Source of the DNA: Meishania litoralis
GTDB lineage: Bacteria > Bacteroidota > Bacteroidia > Flavobacteriales > Flavobacteriaceae
DNA length: 64,000 nucleotides
NCBI RefSeq assembly: GCF_042611095.1
Contig: NZ_JBHFPV010000001.1
Location: 992,001 to 1,056,000 of the forward strand
Direction of reading: 5' to 3'
Shown here: one piece after another, positions 25,046-34,850 of the stretch
Position numbering within the stretch: position 1 is the first letter of the stretch
Layout: the number at the start of each line of letters is the position of its first letter
Notes under the pieces: generated by a model
The model's input: only the letters and a program-made list of their open reading frames with translations
The model's database searches: none
Told to the model about the DNA's origin: nothing
Position numbers and translations under genes: made by a program

Positions 25046-26041
25046 ATGCAAATAGATTTCACGCACAAACAGGCCGCCCACTGTGAGAACGGGGTAGTAT
25101 CAAACTTGATGCGCCATAATGGTTTTGAAGTTAGTGAACCTATGGTCTTTGGCATCGGATCGGGGCTGTTATTCAGTTACCTGCCCTTTCTAAAAGTGAA
25201 TTATGCACCGGTATTTACCTATCGGGCAATGCCAGGACTTATTTTCAACCGTTTTGCAAAACGGGTAGGAATAAAGGTAAAAAGGGAAAAATTCAAAAAT
25301 CCGGCCGAAGCAAAGGCCAGATTGGATGCCAATTTGGAAAAAGACAACCCGGTCGGGCTACAAGTAGGCGTTTATAGCCTGCCCTACTTTCCGGAAGAAT
25401 ATCGCTTTCATTTCAATGCACACAATATGGTGGTTTATGGTAGGGAAGGCGACACGTACCTGATAAGTGACCCCGTTATGGAAAGTGTCACTACCTTGAC
25501 CGCCAAAGAATTGGAAAAAGTCCGTTTTGCCAAGGGAGCTTTTGCACCAAAGGGGCACATGTACTATCCTATTTCTTTTCCTGAGACATTAGAGCTTGAC
25601 AAGGCGATCATGAAGGGAATCAAGCAGACAAGCCGAGACATGATGGCCCCAGTGCCCATCGTCGGTGTCAAGGCAATGCGTTGGGTCGCCAGCAACATTC
25701 GCAAGTGGCCAAACAAAATAGGGCCCAAGAAAGCGAACCATTATTTAGGCCAGATTGTTCGTATGCAAGAGGAAATAGGTACGGGCGGGGGTGGTTTTCG
25801 CTATATCTATGCCGCGTTCCTGCAAGAATCGAGTCGGGTTTTGAACAATGAAAGTCTCTCTGAACTATCGCAAGAAATGACCGAAATAGGCGACCTTTGG
25901 CGTGATTTTGCGTTGGATGCATCCCGTATTTATAAAAATAGAAGTGCCCAATCAGACGGATATAATCATATCGCAGAACAATTGGAGGCTATTGCAGATA
26001 GGGAGGCAACTTTTTTTAAGGCCCTTAAAAAGTCGGTCTAA
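25046..26041 (+). CDS. BtrH N-terminal-domain protein (acyltransferase-like)
   Basis: 331 aa. The N-terminal ~130 residues resemble BtrH, a papain-like acyltransferase that moves an acyl group from an ACP to an amine. Here H12-C13 sit in KQAAHCENG and a second His in FNAHNMVVYG near 132. The C-terminal ~170 residues are helical. A dedicated acyltransferase fits the need to esterify the resorcinol with an ACP-bound aryl polyene, but this step is not proven for the family. Confidence 0.8.
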   Translation: MQIDFTHKQAAHCENGVVSNLMRHNGFEVSEPMVFGIGSGLLFSYLPFLKVNYAPVFTYRAMPGLIFNRFAKRVGIKVKREKFKNPAEAKARLDANLEKDNPVGLQVGVYSLPYFPEEYRFHFNAHNMVVYGREGDTYLISDPVMESVTTLTAKELEKVRFAKGAFAPKGHMYYPISFPETLELDKAIMKGIKQTSRDMMAPVPIVGVKAMRWVASNIRKWPNKIGPKKANHYLGQIVRMQEEIGTGGGGFRYIYAAFLQESSRVLNNESLSELSQEMTEIGDLWRDFALDASRIYKNRSAQSDGYNHIAEQLEAIADREATFFKALKKSV

Positions 26042-26084
26042 TCAATGGTAGAACATTTTATGACCCTCTGGATGATTTTATGAT

Positions 26085-26828
26085 ATGATCCAAATCAACA
26101 ATCTTTCCAAAAAATATAAAAATGCCGATGCCTATTCGGTACATAATATCGATCTGGTCATCGAAGAAGGAGAGATTTTTGGCCTTTTGGGTCCCAACGG
26201 TGCAGGCAAAACAACATTGATATCGATGTTGAGTTCATTACTGAAACCCTCTTCGGGAAGTTTTTCGATAAATGGTCTTGATTATAGATCGAACAGGAAC
26301 GGACTTAAGCAGCACATAGGTATCGTACCCCAAGAATATGCGCTATATCCGACACTTACCGCTTTTGAAAACCTAAGTTATTTCGGCGGCATGTACGGGC
26401 TAAAAGGCAAATCGTTGACTGATGGCATCGAAAATAACCTGGAGATTCTCGGACTGTCAGATTTTGCCAATAAAAAGATAAAAACATTCTCGGGCGGAAT
26501 GAAAAGGCGTATCAATCTGATAGCCGGCATTCTGCATAACCCAAAAGTGTTGTTTCTAGACGAACCCACCGTAGGCGTCGATGTACAGTCGAAGAACGCC
26601 ATCATCGAACATTTGCTCACGCTCAACACTGGTGGCACGACCATATTTTACACGTCGCACCATTTGAACGAAGCCGAGCATTTTTGTACTCGCGTCGCGA
26701 TTATCGATAACGGTGAATTGATCGTTATCGGAAGACCTAAAAGCTTGATAAATGATCAAAAGGGAGCCACAAATCTCGAAGACGTGTTCTTGAACCACAC
26801 CGGAAAAGCATTACGCGACCATGCATAA
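26085..26828 (+). CDS. ABC transporter ATP-binding protein
   Basis: 247 aa. Walker A GPNGAGKTT at 36-44, signature FSGGM at 136-140, Walker B LFLDE at 157-161, and an H-loop SHHL near 192. ABC-2 exporter type. Overlaps the permease start by 8 nt. Likely powers export of the pigment or its lipid precursor across the inner membrane. Confidence 0.93.
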   Translation: MIQINNLSKKYKNADAYSVHNIDLVIEEGEIFGLLGPNGAGKTTLISMLSSLLKPSSGSFSINGLDYRSNRNGLKQHIGIVPQEYALYPTLTAFENLSYFGGMYGLKGKSLTDGIENNLEILGLSDFANKKIKTFSGGMKRRINLIAGILHNPKVLFLDEPTVGVDVQSKNAIIEHLLTLNTGGTTIFYTSHHLNEAEHFCTRVAIIDNGELIVIGRPKSLINDQKGATNLEDVFLNHTGKALRDHA

Positions 26829-28089
26829 GCTCTTGGCCTCGACATACAAAGAATTTTTGCTTTTGATCCGTGATATCGGTGGAATTGCAGTTCTTTTTTT
26901 GATGCCGCTTCTTTTGGTCATTACCATAACCATTGTTCAAGATGGCACTTTTAAGACCTTGAAAGAAACAAAGATTCCGATATTGCTCGTTGATAATGAC
27001 AATGGGCAGGTTTCAGAGAACATTCGCGAAACATTGAAAAACTCGGATCAGTTCACGGTCGTAATCAGTTCTGACGAAAGAAAAGTGCAAGAATCGGTAC
27101 AGAATGGAGAATACCAATTGGCCATCGTGATACCTGAAGACCTATCGAAGGACCTTGACTTAAAGGTTTCGGAGAATGTGGCAACCATTTTGGCAAAATT
27201 CAGCGGGGAAGAGGAAATTTCAGGGAGAAAATCGAAAACGAACACCAAAGAGGTCAAACTCTATTTTGACCCGGCCACCCAATTTTCATTCCGTAACTCA
27301 GTTAAAAGCGGTATAGACCAAATGGTTTCCAAAATAGAATCCCAGACCATTTACAAAGCTTTTCAAGAAGAACTTACCGATGACCCATCCGAAGAAATTT
27401 TTGACACAGAACCCTTTATTCGATTCACCGAAATCGTTCCGAGCAAAGCAGGGCGGTCGGCCGTGATTCCGAATTCTACCCAGCACAATATTCCGGCATG
27501 GTCACTTTTTGCCATTTTCTTCATCATATTGCCCCTTGCTATAAATATGGTCAAAGAAAAAAACCAAGGAACATTTGTCCGTTTACGAACACAGCCCGTT
27601 TCGTATGCCACGGTTTTGGGCGGAAAGACCATGGTCTTTCTGTCGGTGGCACTGATCCAGTTTACCCTGATGATTTTGGTGGGCCTCTATTTATTCCCAT
27701 TGATCGGTCTGCCAAAACTAGATGTTGACGGAAGGTTGCCCCTTTTGTTCGTAGTGGCCTTTTTTGCAGGTTTGGCGGCAATCGGTTTGGGTTTGCTTCT
27801 GGGATCCATAGCCAAGACCCAAGAGCAGTCCGCACCTTTTGGTGCGACCTTAGTAGTTATATTGGCAGCTATCGGCGGGGTCTGGGTACCTGTTTTTGCC
27901 ATGCCCGGTTTTATGCAGACGTTATCACAACTATCACCAATGAATTGGGGACTAAGTGCCTTTTATGACGTATTTTTGCGCAATGTCGGATTGGGCGAGA
28001 TTCTTCCTGAAATTTCACTCTTATTCGGGTTTTTCATACTGACCGTCATTATTGCAGTAATCTATAACGAACGTAGGAATGCCGTCTAA
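26821..28089 (+). CDS. ABC-2 type permease
   Basis: 422 aa. One N-terminal TM (~20-40), a large periplasmic domain (~45-225) and about five TM helices from ~230 to the C terminus, the ABC-2 exporter pattern. The start overlaps the ATPase gene and the stop overlaps the thioesterase start, so the three are coupled. Confidence 0.9.
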   Translation: MHKLLASTYKEFLLLIRDIGGIAVLFLMPLLLVITITIVQDGTFKTLKETKIPILLVDNDNGQVSENIRETLKNSDQFTVVISSDERKVQESVQNGEYQLAIVIPEDLSKDLDLKVSENVATILAKFSGEEEISGRKSKTNTKEVKLYFDPATQFSFRNSVKSGIDQMVSKIESQTIYKAFQEELTDDPSEEIFDTEPFIRFTEIVPSKAGRSAVIPNSTQHNIPAWSLFAIFFIILPLAINMVKEKNQGTFVRLRTQPVSYATVLGGKTMVFLSVALIQFTLMILVGLYLFPLIGLPKLDVDGRLPLLFVVAFFAGLAAIGLGLLLGSIAKTQEQSAPFGATLVVILAAIGGVWVPVFAMPGFMQTLSQLSPMNWGLSAFYDVFLRNVGLGEILPEISLLFGFFILTVIIAVIYNERRNAV

Positions 28090-28510
28090 AAAAGAAATCA
28101 GTTTTACCAGCGAAGTGCGTATTCGATTCGCGGAAGTCGACCCCCTTGGCATTGTATGGCACGGTAATTACATTCAATATTTCGAAGATGGTCGTGAAGC
28201 CTTCGGGCGTCATCACGGCATTTCTTATCTCGACCAAAAGGCAAATAATTTTTCCACCCCGATCGTAGAATCACATTGCGAACACAAACTGCCCTTGACC
28301 TATGGCGACGTAGCTACCATCAAGACCACGTATGTCGATTCGGAAGCGGCCAAAATGGTCTTCAAATACGAAGTGATGAACCCCAAGGGACAAGTAGTTT
28401 GCACAGGCAGAACGGTACAGGTCTTCGTAGAGTTGCAAGGTGAACTTTCATTGACAATACCCGAGTTCTTTAGAAAATGGAAGCAAAAAGTAGGCCTGTT
28501 GAATGGATAG
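28079..28510 (+). CDS. Hotdog acyl-CoA/ACP thioesterase
   Basis: 143 aa, 4-hydroxybenzoyl-CoA thioesterase type: DPLGIVWHGNYIQYFED near 21-37 carries the D-x2-G-x3-H-x2-Y motif. The ATG overlaps the permease stop. It could release chains from ACP or clear stalled intermediates. Next gene overlaps by 8 nt. Confidence 0.88.
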   Translation: MPSKKEISFTSEVRIRFAEVDPLGIVWHGNYIQYFEDGREAFGRHHGISYLDQKANNFSTPIVESHCEHKLPLTYGDVATIKTTYVDSEAAKMVFKYEVMNPKGQVVCTGRTVQVFVELQGELSLTIPEFFRKWKQKVGLLNG

Positions 28511-29651
28511 GACCTACCTCTCATACAATTCCATTATTTCCTCTTACGGATTCGACTCCCCATCCGCAATCGAAAGCATAAAAAAGGAAGTGTCCGGTCT
28601 TCAGGTATTCGAAGACAAAGCAATTCTTCCTGATCGTTTTTGTGCTTCCCGAATTTCAAATGACAAACTTGATAAAGCATTTGACCGTATGAGGCCCAAG
28701 GAACCCCATACCAAACTTGAAAAAGTGCTCATCTTGGCATTGGAGAATATCATTTCAGCTTCCGGAATCGAACTAAACGAAAGGGTCGGTTTGATACTTT
28801 CGACCACAAAGGGCAATATCGATGTATTGCAAGAAAATAGTCCTTTTGACGAAAATCGGGTTTATTTGAGTGAAATGGGCCGAAAAATCAAGAATTTTCT
28901 TGGTTTTCAAAATGACGCCATTGTACTTTCCAATGCCTGTGTTTCTGGTATTTTGGCGATTGCCATGGCAAAGCGATTTATTCGGCAAGGTAGATTTGAC
29001 CACGTTTTCGTTGCCGGAGGCGACCTGGTCACCAAATTCATTCTTTCGGGTTTCAACGCCTTTCAGGCTTTGAGCGACCAACCATGTCGCCCCTATTGCA
29101 AGACCCGTTCGGGCATTAACATCGGCGAAGTCGGGGCCAGTGCACTTGTGACCAAAGACATCGCAAAACTTGATGATACCTCCGTTGAAATATTGGGCGA
29201 ATCTTCCTGCAACGATGCCAATCATATCTCGGGTCCGTCTCGAACTGGAGAAGGGCTCTATAGAAGTGTAATTTCCGCGATGGGGCAAGCCCAAATCTCG
29301 CCTATGGACATCGATTTTATTTCCGCCCATGGCACGGCCACTCCGTTCAATGATGAAATGGAAGCTATTGCCTTCAACCGCGCCGGATTACAAAATGCGC
29401 CGCTCAATAGTCTTAAAGGTTATTTCGGCCACACACTTGGGGCATCTGGACTTCTTGAAACGATCGTAGGCATGCACTCCTTACATTCAAATACACTTTA
29501 CGCTTCGAAAGGATTTCGCGAGATGGGTGTATCCAAACCTTTGAACATTATCGAAAAGACAAAATCCGCAGCTTTGAATACCTTTATAAAAACCGCCTCG
29601 GGGTTTGGAGGGTGCAATACCGCTGTAGTTTTTCGAAAAGCAGCCGTGTAA
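28503..29651 (+). CDS. Beta-ketoacyl synthase
   Basis: 382 aa. The triad is complete: C146 (SNACVSG), His in SAHGTATP (~278), His in YFGHTLGASG (~313). N terminus is shorter than FabF. Overlaps the thioesterase. One of several ketosynthases in the cluster; substrate not readable. Confidence 0.88.
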   Translation: MDRTYLSYNSIISSYGFDSPSAIESIKKEVSGLQVFEDKAILPDRFCASRISNDKLDKAFDRMRPKEPHTKLEKVLILALENIISASGIELNERVGLILSTTKGNIDVLQENSPFDENRVYLSEMGRKIKNFLGFQNDAIVLSNACVSGILAIAMAKRFIRQGRFDHVFVAGGDLVTKFILSGFNAFQALSDQPCRPYCKTRSGINIGEVGASALVTKDIAKLDDTSVEILGESSCNDANHISGPSRTGEGLYRSVISAMGQAQISPMDIDFISAHGTATPFNDEMEAIAFNRAGLQNAPLNSLKGYFGHTLGASGLLETIVGMHSLHSNTLYASKGFREMGVSKPLNIIEKTKSAALNTFIKTASGFGGCNTAVVFRKAAV

Positions 29652-29711
29652 ACATAACGAAGTGCAGAAAGCATATTTTCTACCGTTACGCCAAAATTGC
29701 AGGCTAATCCC

Positions 29712-29719
29712 TAAATTTG
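29712..29719 (+). promoter_or_regulatory. -7 element for the methyltransferase gene
   Basis: TAAATTTG is an exact TAnnTTTG match 22-29 nt upstream of the ATG at 29741. It overlaps a TTG that could be read as an earlier start, which argues for the ATG. Confidence 0.45.
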
Positions 29720-29740
29720 TCCTCCATTAATTTACCGAGA

Positions 29741-30802
29741 ATGCCAAAAAAAACAATCAAAGCCATTCATGCTCTAGAAGAAGCCCAAAAGATAGCATTT
29801 GCACCCTTTGTTTTTCAGACGACTATCACCTTAAAAAGAATGGGGGTATTGGACTACATCTTTGAAAACGGCAATCAAGGCGGTGTCGATTTTTCTACAA
29901 TAGCGGAAGCATTGTCCATCGGCGATTATGGTTTAGGTGTGCTGATGGAAATCGCTGAAAGTTCAAATATTGTACAAAAGAACAAGGACAATAAATTTGA
30001 ATTGACCAAAACCGGGTATTTCTTAACTTGCAATAAGATGACGGAAATCAATCTGAATTTTACGCAAGATGTCTGTTATCAGGGCCTTTTCCATTTGCAA
30101 GAGGCGGTCGAAAACAATAAACCGGAAGGACTGAAAGAATTAGGGCCTTGGCCCACCATTTACGAAGGTTTGTCCAAATTAGAACCCAATGCTCAGAAAT
30201 CATGGTTCGAGTTCGACCACTTTTATTCAGATGGTGTTTTTGACGAAGCTTTAAAAGTGGTCTTCGAACACAAGCCCAAAGTACTTTTCGATATCGGTGG
30301 CAACACGGGCAAGTTTGCCATTCAATGCTGTGCCTACGACCCGACTGTAAATGTGTTGATCTTTGACCTGCCGGGTCAATTGTCAAAAGCTTTGATAAAC
30401 GCCAAAAACAAAGGCCTTGAAAATCGTATCTCGGGTCAAGAAATCGATTGGTTGTCCGAAGACCCTCAAATTCCAAATGGAGCGGATACCATTTGGATGA
30501 GCCAATTTTTGGACTGCTTCTCAAAAGAAGAAATCTTAAAAATATTGACTGCCTGTGTGGCTTCTATGCGCGATGATACCCAGCTGTTGATCATGGAAAC
30601 CTTCACAGATCGTCAAAAATTTGACAACGCACGCTTTACTTTAGAAGCCACCTCGCTCTACTTCACCGTAATGGCAAATGGCAACAGCAAAATGTACAAG
30701 GCCACCGAATTTATCGATCTCATTCAACAAGCAGGATTGGAAATCAAATCTGACATTGGTGTCGGGGAATTCCATACCTTGCTGGTCTGTAAAAAGCAAT
30801 AA
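29741..30802 (+). CDS. O-methyltransferase family protein
   Basis: 353 aa from the ATG. N-terminal helical dimerisation domain (AFAPFVFQTTITLKRMGVL) and a C-terminal SAM-binding Rossmann domain with VLFDIGGNTGKFAI near 190. The layout is that of plant/PKS O-methyltransferases. A methyltransferase in the cluster may methylate the aryl ring or chain. The promoter at 29712-29719 implies separate control. Confidence 0.85.
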   Translation: MPKKTIKAIHALEEAQKIAFAPFVFQTTITLKRMGVLDYIFENGNQGGVDFSTIAEALSIGDYGLGVLMEIAESSNIVQKNKDNKFELTKTGYFLTCNKMTEINLNFTQDVCYQGLFHLQEAVENNKPEGLKELGPWPTIYEGLSKLEPNAQKSWFEFDHFYSDGVFDEALKVVFEHKPKVLFDIGGNTGKFAIQCCAYDPTVNVLIFDLPGQLSKALINAKNKGLENRISGQEIDWLSEDPQIPNGADTIWMSQFLDCFSKEEILKILTACVASMRDDTQLLIMETFTDRQKFDNARFTLEATSLYFTVMANGNSKMYKATEFIDLIQQAGLEIKSDIGVGEFHTLLVCKKQ

Positions 30803-30808
30803 TCGACA

Positions 30809-31423
30809 TTGACCCAAGAACTATTCATAGCAAGTCATTGCCACATAAGTAATAATATGGTTTCATTGAACGGCACCACCGTTCATGAACAAAAAGGAAC
30901 GGACTTTGTTTCATTTGCAAAATCGGCTTACAAGAAGTTCGACATCGATTATTCGAAGTTCTTTAAAATGGACAATCTCAGCAAGTTGGCCTTTTTGGCC
31001 GCCGACCTGCTTCTAAAGGATGACAATATCAAGGAAAAACAAAATATTGCATTGGTCTTTTCGAACCGGGCCGCAAGCTTGGATACGGATCGTAGACATC
31101 AAGAATCGATTTCCAAAAATGACTCATATTTTCCAAGCCCTGCCGTTTTTGTTTATACGTTGCCCAATATCTGTATGGGCGAAATAAGCATTAAACACAA
31201 GCTCCATTCAGAAAATGCTTTTTTTATCTTTGAAAAATTCAATGCCCAGTATCTGCACACCTATACGGAAAGCCTGATTCTTGAAAAAAAAGCTGAGAAA
31301 GTATTATGCGGATGGACCGAACTTGACGGTGAAAAATACAAGGCGTTTTTGTACGTTGTGGGCAAGAGTGGTATTTTTACACATTCTACACATCAAATAA
31401 CAAGATTATATCAGAACAAATGA
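30809..31423 (+). CDS. Half-length ketosynthase-like protein without active-site Cys
   Basis: 204 aa, starting at TTG 7 nt after the methyltransferase. Resembles the N-terminal half of a beta-ketoacyl synthase: an alternating strand/helix opening (LFIASHCHISNN), KLAFLAADLLL helix and SPAVFVYTLPNICMGEISIKH, which corresponds to the segment before the nucleophile. The expected Cys is absent (FFIFEKFNAQYL) and the C-terminal half is missing. The stop overlaps the next ATG, so it is still in the operon and seems maintained. A non-catalytic partner is possible. Confidence 0.7.
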   Translation: MTQELFIASHCHISNNMVSLNGTTVHEQKGTDFVSFAKSAYKKFDIDYSKFFKMDNLSKLAFLAADLLLKDDNIKEKQNIALVFSNRAASLDTDRRHQESISKNDSYFPSPAVFVYTLPNICMGEISIKHKLHSENAFFIFEKFNAQYLHTYTESLILEKKAEKVLCGWTELDGEKYKAFLYVVGKSGIFTHSTHQITRLYQNK

Positions 31424-31677
31424 CCGAATTGAAATTAGAATTGAAGGAAAAAATAATCGAGCAACTCAACCTTGAAGACGTATCGGCTGATGACATTGCG
31501 GACCAAGACCCTCTTTTTGGTGAAGGTTTGGGTCTAGATTCGATTGATGCCTTGGAACTTATAGTTATGCTCGATAAAGACTACGGTATCAAATTGGCCG
31601 ACCCTAAAGAAGGTCGTAAAATTTTTGAATCGGTAGAAACAATGGCTGCCTATATTACAGCGAATAGAAGTGCTTAA
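31420..31677 (+). CDS. Acyl carrier protein, second copy
   Basis: 85 aa with phosphopantetheine Ser S41 in GLGLDSIDALEL. ATGA overlap with the half-KS gene. Distinct from the first ACP, suggesting one ACP serves the aryl polyene and the other the dialkylresorcinol (inference). Confidence 0.92.
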   Translation: MTELKLELKEKIIEQLNLEDVSADDIADQDPLFGEGLGLDSIDALELIVMLDKDYGIKLADPKEGRKIFESVETMAAYITANRSA

Positions 31678-31810
31678 AGCCTTCATATACCGTATAGGTT
31701 TCTTACCATTTCTCTTGAAATCATATGCAATTGTCGGTGCGAGCAAAAAAACCTTTTAAATCGTGATATTCGTACTTTTTAAATGATGCGATAACAACAT
31801 TGAATTCGAT

Positions 31811-33010
31811 ATGGGCGCAGGTGTGGCAATAACAGGTATTGGAATAATCTCGGCCATTGGCGGCAATGTCTCGGAGAACTACAGATCGCTGATATCGGGC
31901 AAGATCGGTATCGATAAGATAACACAGATCGAAACCGTACACAAAGATGAGATAATGGTCGGCGAAATCAAGGACGACAACCCGACCTTGGAGAAGCGGC
32001 TTAAATTTCTTGAAAACCAAAACTCACGTACCGTTCTTATAGGTTGTATCGCCGCTCAGGAAGCCGTCGAACAAGCAGGTATTTTAGATATCAATGACGT
32101 TCGCACAGGGTTCATTTCAGGAACGACCGTTGGGGGAATGGACAAATCGGAACAGTATTTCTACGACTATTTTGACCGGCCCGAGGTTCGACAGCACATC
32201 ACAGGGTTACATGCAGGCGATTCCACCAAAAAAATCGCAGATCATATCGGTCTTAAAGAAGGTTTTGTAACCACGATTAGCACGGCCTGTTCATCAGCGG
32301 CCAATGCCATTATGCTAGGTGCCCGCATGATAAAATCAAGACAATTGGATCGGGTCATCGTAGGGGGCACCGATAGTCTTTCAAAATTCACGATCAATGG
32401 CTTCAAAACACTAATGATACTATCGGACACGTACAATACACCTTTCGATGATAACCGTAAAGGGTTGAATTTAGGGGAGGCGGCGGCTTACCTCGTACTT
32501 GAATCCGATGCCATTGTAAACAAAGAAAATAAAACAGTACTCGGTTACTTGAAGGGATATGGCAATGCCAATGATGCCTATCATCAAACGGCTTCTTCAG
32601 AACATGGCGACGGGGCCGTTTTGGCCATGCAAAAGGCACTGGAAGTTGCGGGTATGGACCCTTCTGAAATCGACTATGTCAACGCGCATGGTACTGCTAC
32701 CCCGAATAATGATCTTTCTGAAGGTAGGGCTCTCATTCGCTTGTTCAACGGCAAAGTTCCCGAATTCAGTTCTACAAAAGCTTTTACCGGTCACACATTG
32801 GCGGCCGCTGGCGGTGTGGAAGCCGTATATTCGATATTGGGGCTTCAAAACGATGTTATTTTTCCGAATCTGAATTACAAGACCCAAATGAAGGAGTTTG
32901 ATATCAGCCCGGTCACCAAGGTCAAGAACAAACCATTGAATACGGTACTTTCGAACTCATTTGGCTTTGGAGGCAATTGCTCAACACTTATTTTTTCGAA
33001 GGCCAAATGA
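31811..33010 (+). CDS. Beta-ketoacyl synthase (KS of a KS/CLF pair)
   Basis: 399 aa. C160 (STACSSAANA), His in NAHGTATP (~295) and His in KAFTGHTLAAAGG (~330). The following gene overlaps by ATGA and codes for a Cys-less homologue, as in type II polyketide KS-CLF pairs and the ApeO/ApeC pair of aryl polyenes. Likely the polyene-extending ketosynthase. It is preceded by a 133-nt gap, which may hold a promoter. Confidence 0.92.
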   Translation: MGAGVAITGIGIISAIGGNVSENYRSLISGKIGIDKITQIETVHKDEIMVGEIKDDNPTLEKRLKFLENQNSRTVLIGCIAAQEAVEQAGILDINDVRTGFISGTTVGGMDKSEQYFYDYFDRPEVRQHITGLHAGDSTKKIADHIGLKEGFVTTISTACSSAANAIMLGARMIKSRQLDRVIVGGTDSLSKFTINGFKTLMILSDTYNTPFDDNRKGLNLGEAAAYLVLESDAIVNKENKTVLGYLKGYGNANDAYHQTASSEHGDGAVLAMQKALEVAGMDPSEIDYVNAHGTATPNNDLSEGRALIRLFNGKVPEFSSTKAFTGHTLAAAGGVEAVYSILGLQNDVIFPNLNYKTQMKEFDISPVTKVKNKPLNTVLSNSFGFGGNCSTLIFSKAK

Positions 33011-34080
33011 CAAGACCCGTATATATAAATGGTATTGGGTCTGTTTCTGCCCAAAAGACGTTCGACAATTCGGTCTTCTTAGAAGATGTCACGTATCGCA
33101 GCGATACGATAATAAATGTGATATCGCCCGACTATAAAAGCTATATCCCGCCTGCTGCGGCTCGAAGAATGGCCAAGGGAATCAAAATGAGTACGGTAAG
33201 TGCCAAAACCGCGATTCAAGAGGCCGATTTGGAGGAAAATAAAATCGATGCCATAATCGTCGGTACCGGATTGGGCTGTATCGGAGATTCCGAAAAATTT
33301 GTGAGAGATATTATCGATAACAATGAACAGTATTTGACCCCCACACGTTTTATACAATCATCCCATAATACCGTAGCGGGTCAATTGGCCTTGGGCATGG
33401 GTTGTAAGGGTCATAATTTTACCTATGTACACTCGGCCATTTCTTTTGAGTCTGCCTTGCTCGATGCAAAATTGCAACTTGAAAATAAAGAGGCAGACAA
33501 TATCTTGGTGGGCGGGGTAGATGAATTGGTGGATCATCATATTGACACCCACCGCCTGATAGAACATATCAAGCAAGAGCCGGTAGCGACAATGGCCGTA
33601 TTAAAATCGGGCACCAAAGGAGCCATTTTTTCAGAGGGTGCACATTTTTTTGTGCTTTCGGGTGAAAAAAGCCATTCTTGCCATGCCGAATTGGTGGGGG
33701 TCTCCACATTTAACAATTTGTCCAAAAACCAAGTTTCGGAAAAAGCACGATCCTTTTTGGAAGAAAACAACCTGACTTCCGATTCGATCGACCTCATTAT
33801 TTTGGGATACAACGGTGACGTTGAATTCGACGGCTATTATGATGGTCTGGCGAATGGCCTTTTTTCAAATACCTGCCAAATCTATTACAAACATCTGGTC
33901 GGAGAATTCGATACCGCATCCGGATTTGCATTTTGGTTGGGGAACAAAATAATAAGACATCATAACATTCCCCCGGTATTACGTCTGAATTCCGTCGAGG
34001 TTTCAGAACCTAAGCTTATCTTGTGCTATAATCAATATCGAGGTGAAAACCATAGTTTCACCCTGCTCCGTAAATGTTGA
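33007..34080 (+). CDS. Chain-length-factor-like ketosynthase homologue
   Basis: 357 aa from MTRPVYING; the ATG overlaps the KS stop. Ketosynthase fold, but the nucleophile Cys is S143 (YVHSAISFES) and the catalytic His motifs are not obvious. This is the CLF partner of the KS before it and should shape chain length. Confidence 0.88.
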   Translation: MTRPVYINGIGSVSAQKTFDNSVFLEDVTYRSDTIINVISPDYKSYIPPAAARRMAKGIKMSTVSAKTAIQEADLEENKIDAIIVGTGLGCIGDSEKFVRDIIDNNEQYLTPTRFIQSSHNTVAGQLALGMGCKGHNFTYVHSAISFESALLDAKLQLENKEADNILVGGVDELVDHHIDTHRLIEHIKQEPVATMAVLKSGTKGAIFSEGAHFFVLSGEKSHSCHAELVGVSTFNNLSKNQVSEKARSFLEENNLTSDSIDLIILGYNGDVEFDGYYDGLANGLFSNTCQIYYKHLVGEFDTASGFAFWLGNKIIRHHNIPPVLRLNSVEVSEPKLILCYNQYRGENHSFTLLRKC

Positions 34081-34850
34081 AAAGAAAATCGGTCAATACC
34101 GTTGCAATCGTTCTACTGTTGGCATTAGCGGGACTGAATTTTGTTATTACCGTTCCATATTCGACCTATGCAGCGGTTTTATTCATATGGTTATCACTTA
34201 CCGTTCTTGGTTCATTTTTTGTTCAGTGGAACTATCATTTAAAATCGTATCATTCCAATAAAGCCATCAACGAAAATTGGGTTTCGATAACTTTCGACGA
34301 TGGCCCGAATAGGGAAATCACCCCGAAAATTCTTGAAATCTTGAAAAAGAATGGGGCGAAAGCAACTTTTTTTTGTGTTGGCAAGTACATGGAAAAATAT
34401 CCAGACCTGACCAATCGGATCATTGAAGAAGGGCATACCTTGGGCAACCACACCTATTCACACCCGGAGGCCTTTGGTTTTTTTGGCACATCGAAAGTTG
34501 TGGAAGAACTAAGGAAAACAAAATCGCTGATAAAAGAACTGACCGACAGCGATACGAATCTTTATCGACCGGCATTTGGGGTGACAAACCCCAACATTGA
34601 AAAGGCGGTAAAACAGTTGGAGTTAAAACCCATTGGGTGGAACGTCAGATCTTTGGATACCACCTCGCGCCCTGTAAAAACCGTTTTGAGGCGTATCACC
34701 TCAAAAGTCTCCAAAGGCGATATTATACTCTTGCACGACACCAGCGAAAAGACGATAAAGGTTTTGGAACGGTTATTGGTATTTTTGCAAGAGAAAAATT
34801 TACGGTCCGTTACCGTAGAACAATTGTTGGATATCGATTCACATGCATAA
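34074..34850 (+). CDS. Polysaccharide deacetylase (NodB) family membrane protein
   Basis: 258 aa. Two TM helices at ~6-25 and ~30-48, then a NodB domain: FDDGPN near 73 (Asp pair), GNHTYSHP near 122 (metal His pair), and RPAFGVTN near 160. Overlaps the CLF gene by 7 nt and the LolA gene by 8. Its substrate in a pigment cluster is unclear; it may remodel an envelope sugar. Confidence 0.88.
   Translation: MLKRKSVNTVAIVLLLALAGLNFVITVPYSTYAAVLFIWLSLTVLGSFFVQWNYHLKSYHSNKAINENWVSITFDDGPNREITPKILEILKKNGAKATFFCVGKYMEKYPDLTNRIIEEGHTLGNHTYSHPEAFGFFGTSKVVEELRKTKSLIKELTDSDTNLYRPAFGVTNPNIEKAVKQLELKPIGWNVRSLDTTSRPVKTVLRRITSKVSKGDIILLHDTSEKTIKVLERLLVFLQEKNLRSVTVEQLLDIDSHA

Noticed and set aside
28773..29330. 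185-aa minus-strand ORF inside the ketosynthase gene
   Set aside because: It is fully antisense to a clear ketosynthase with a complete triad and shows no protein family motif.
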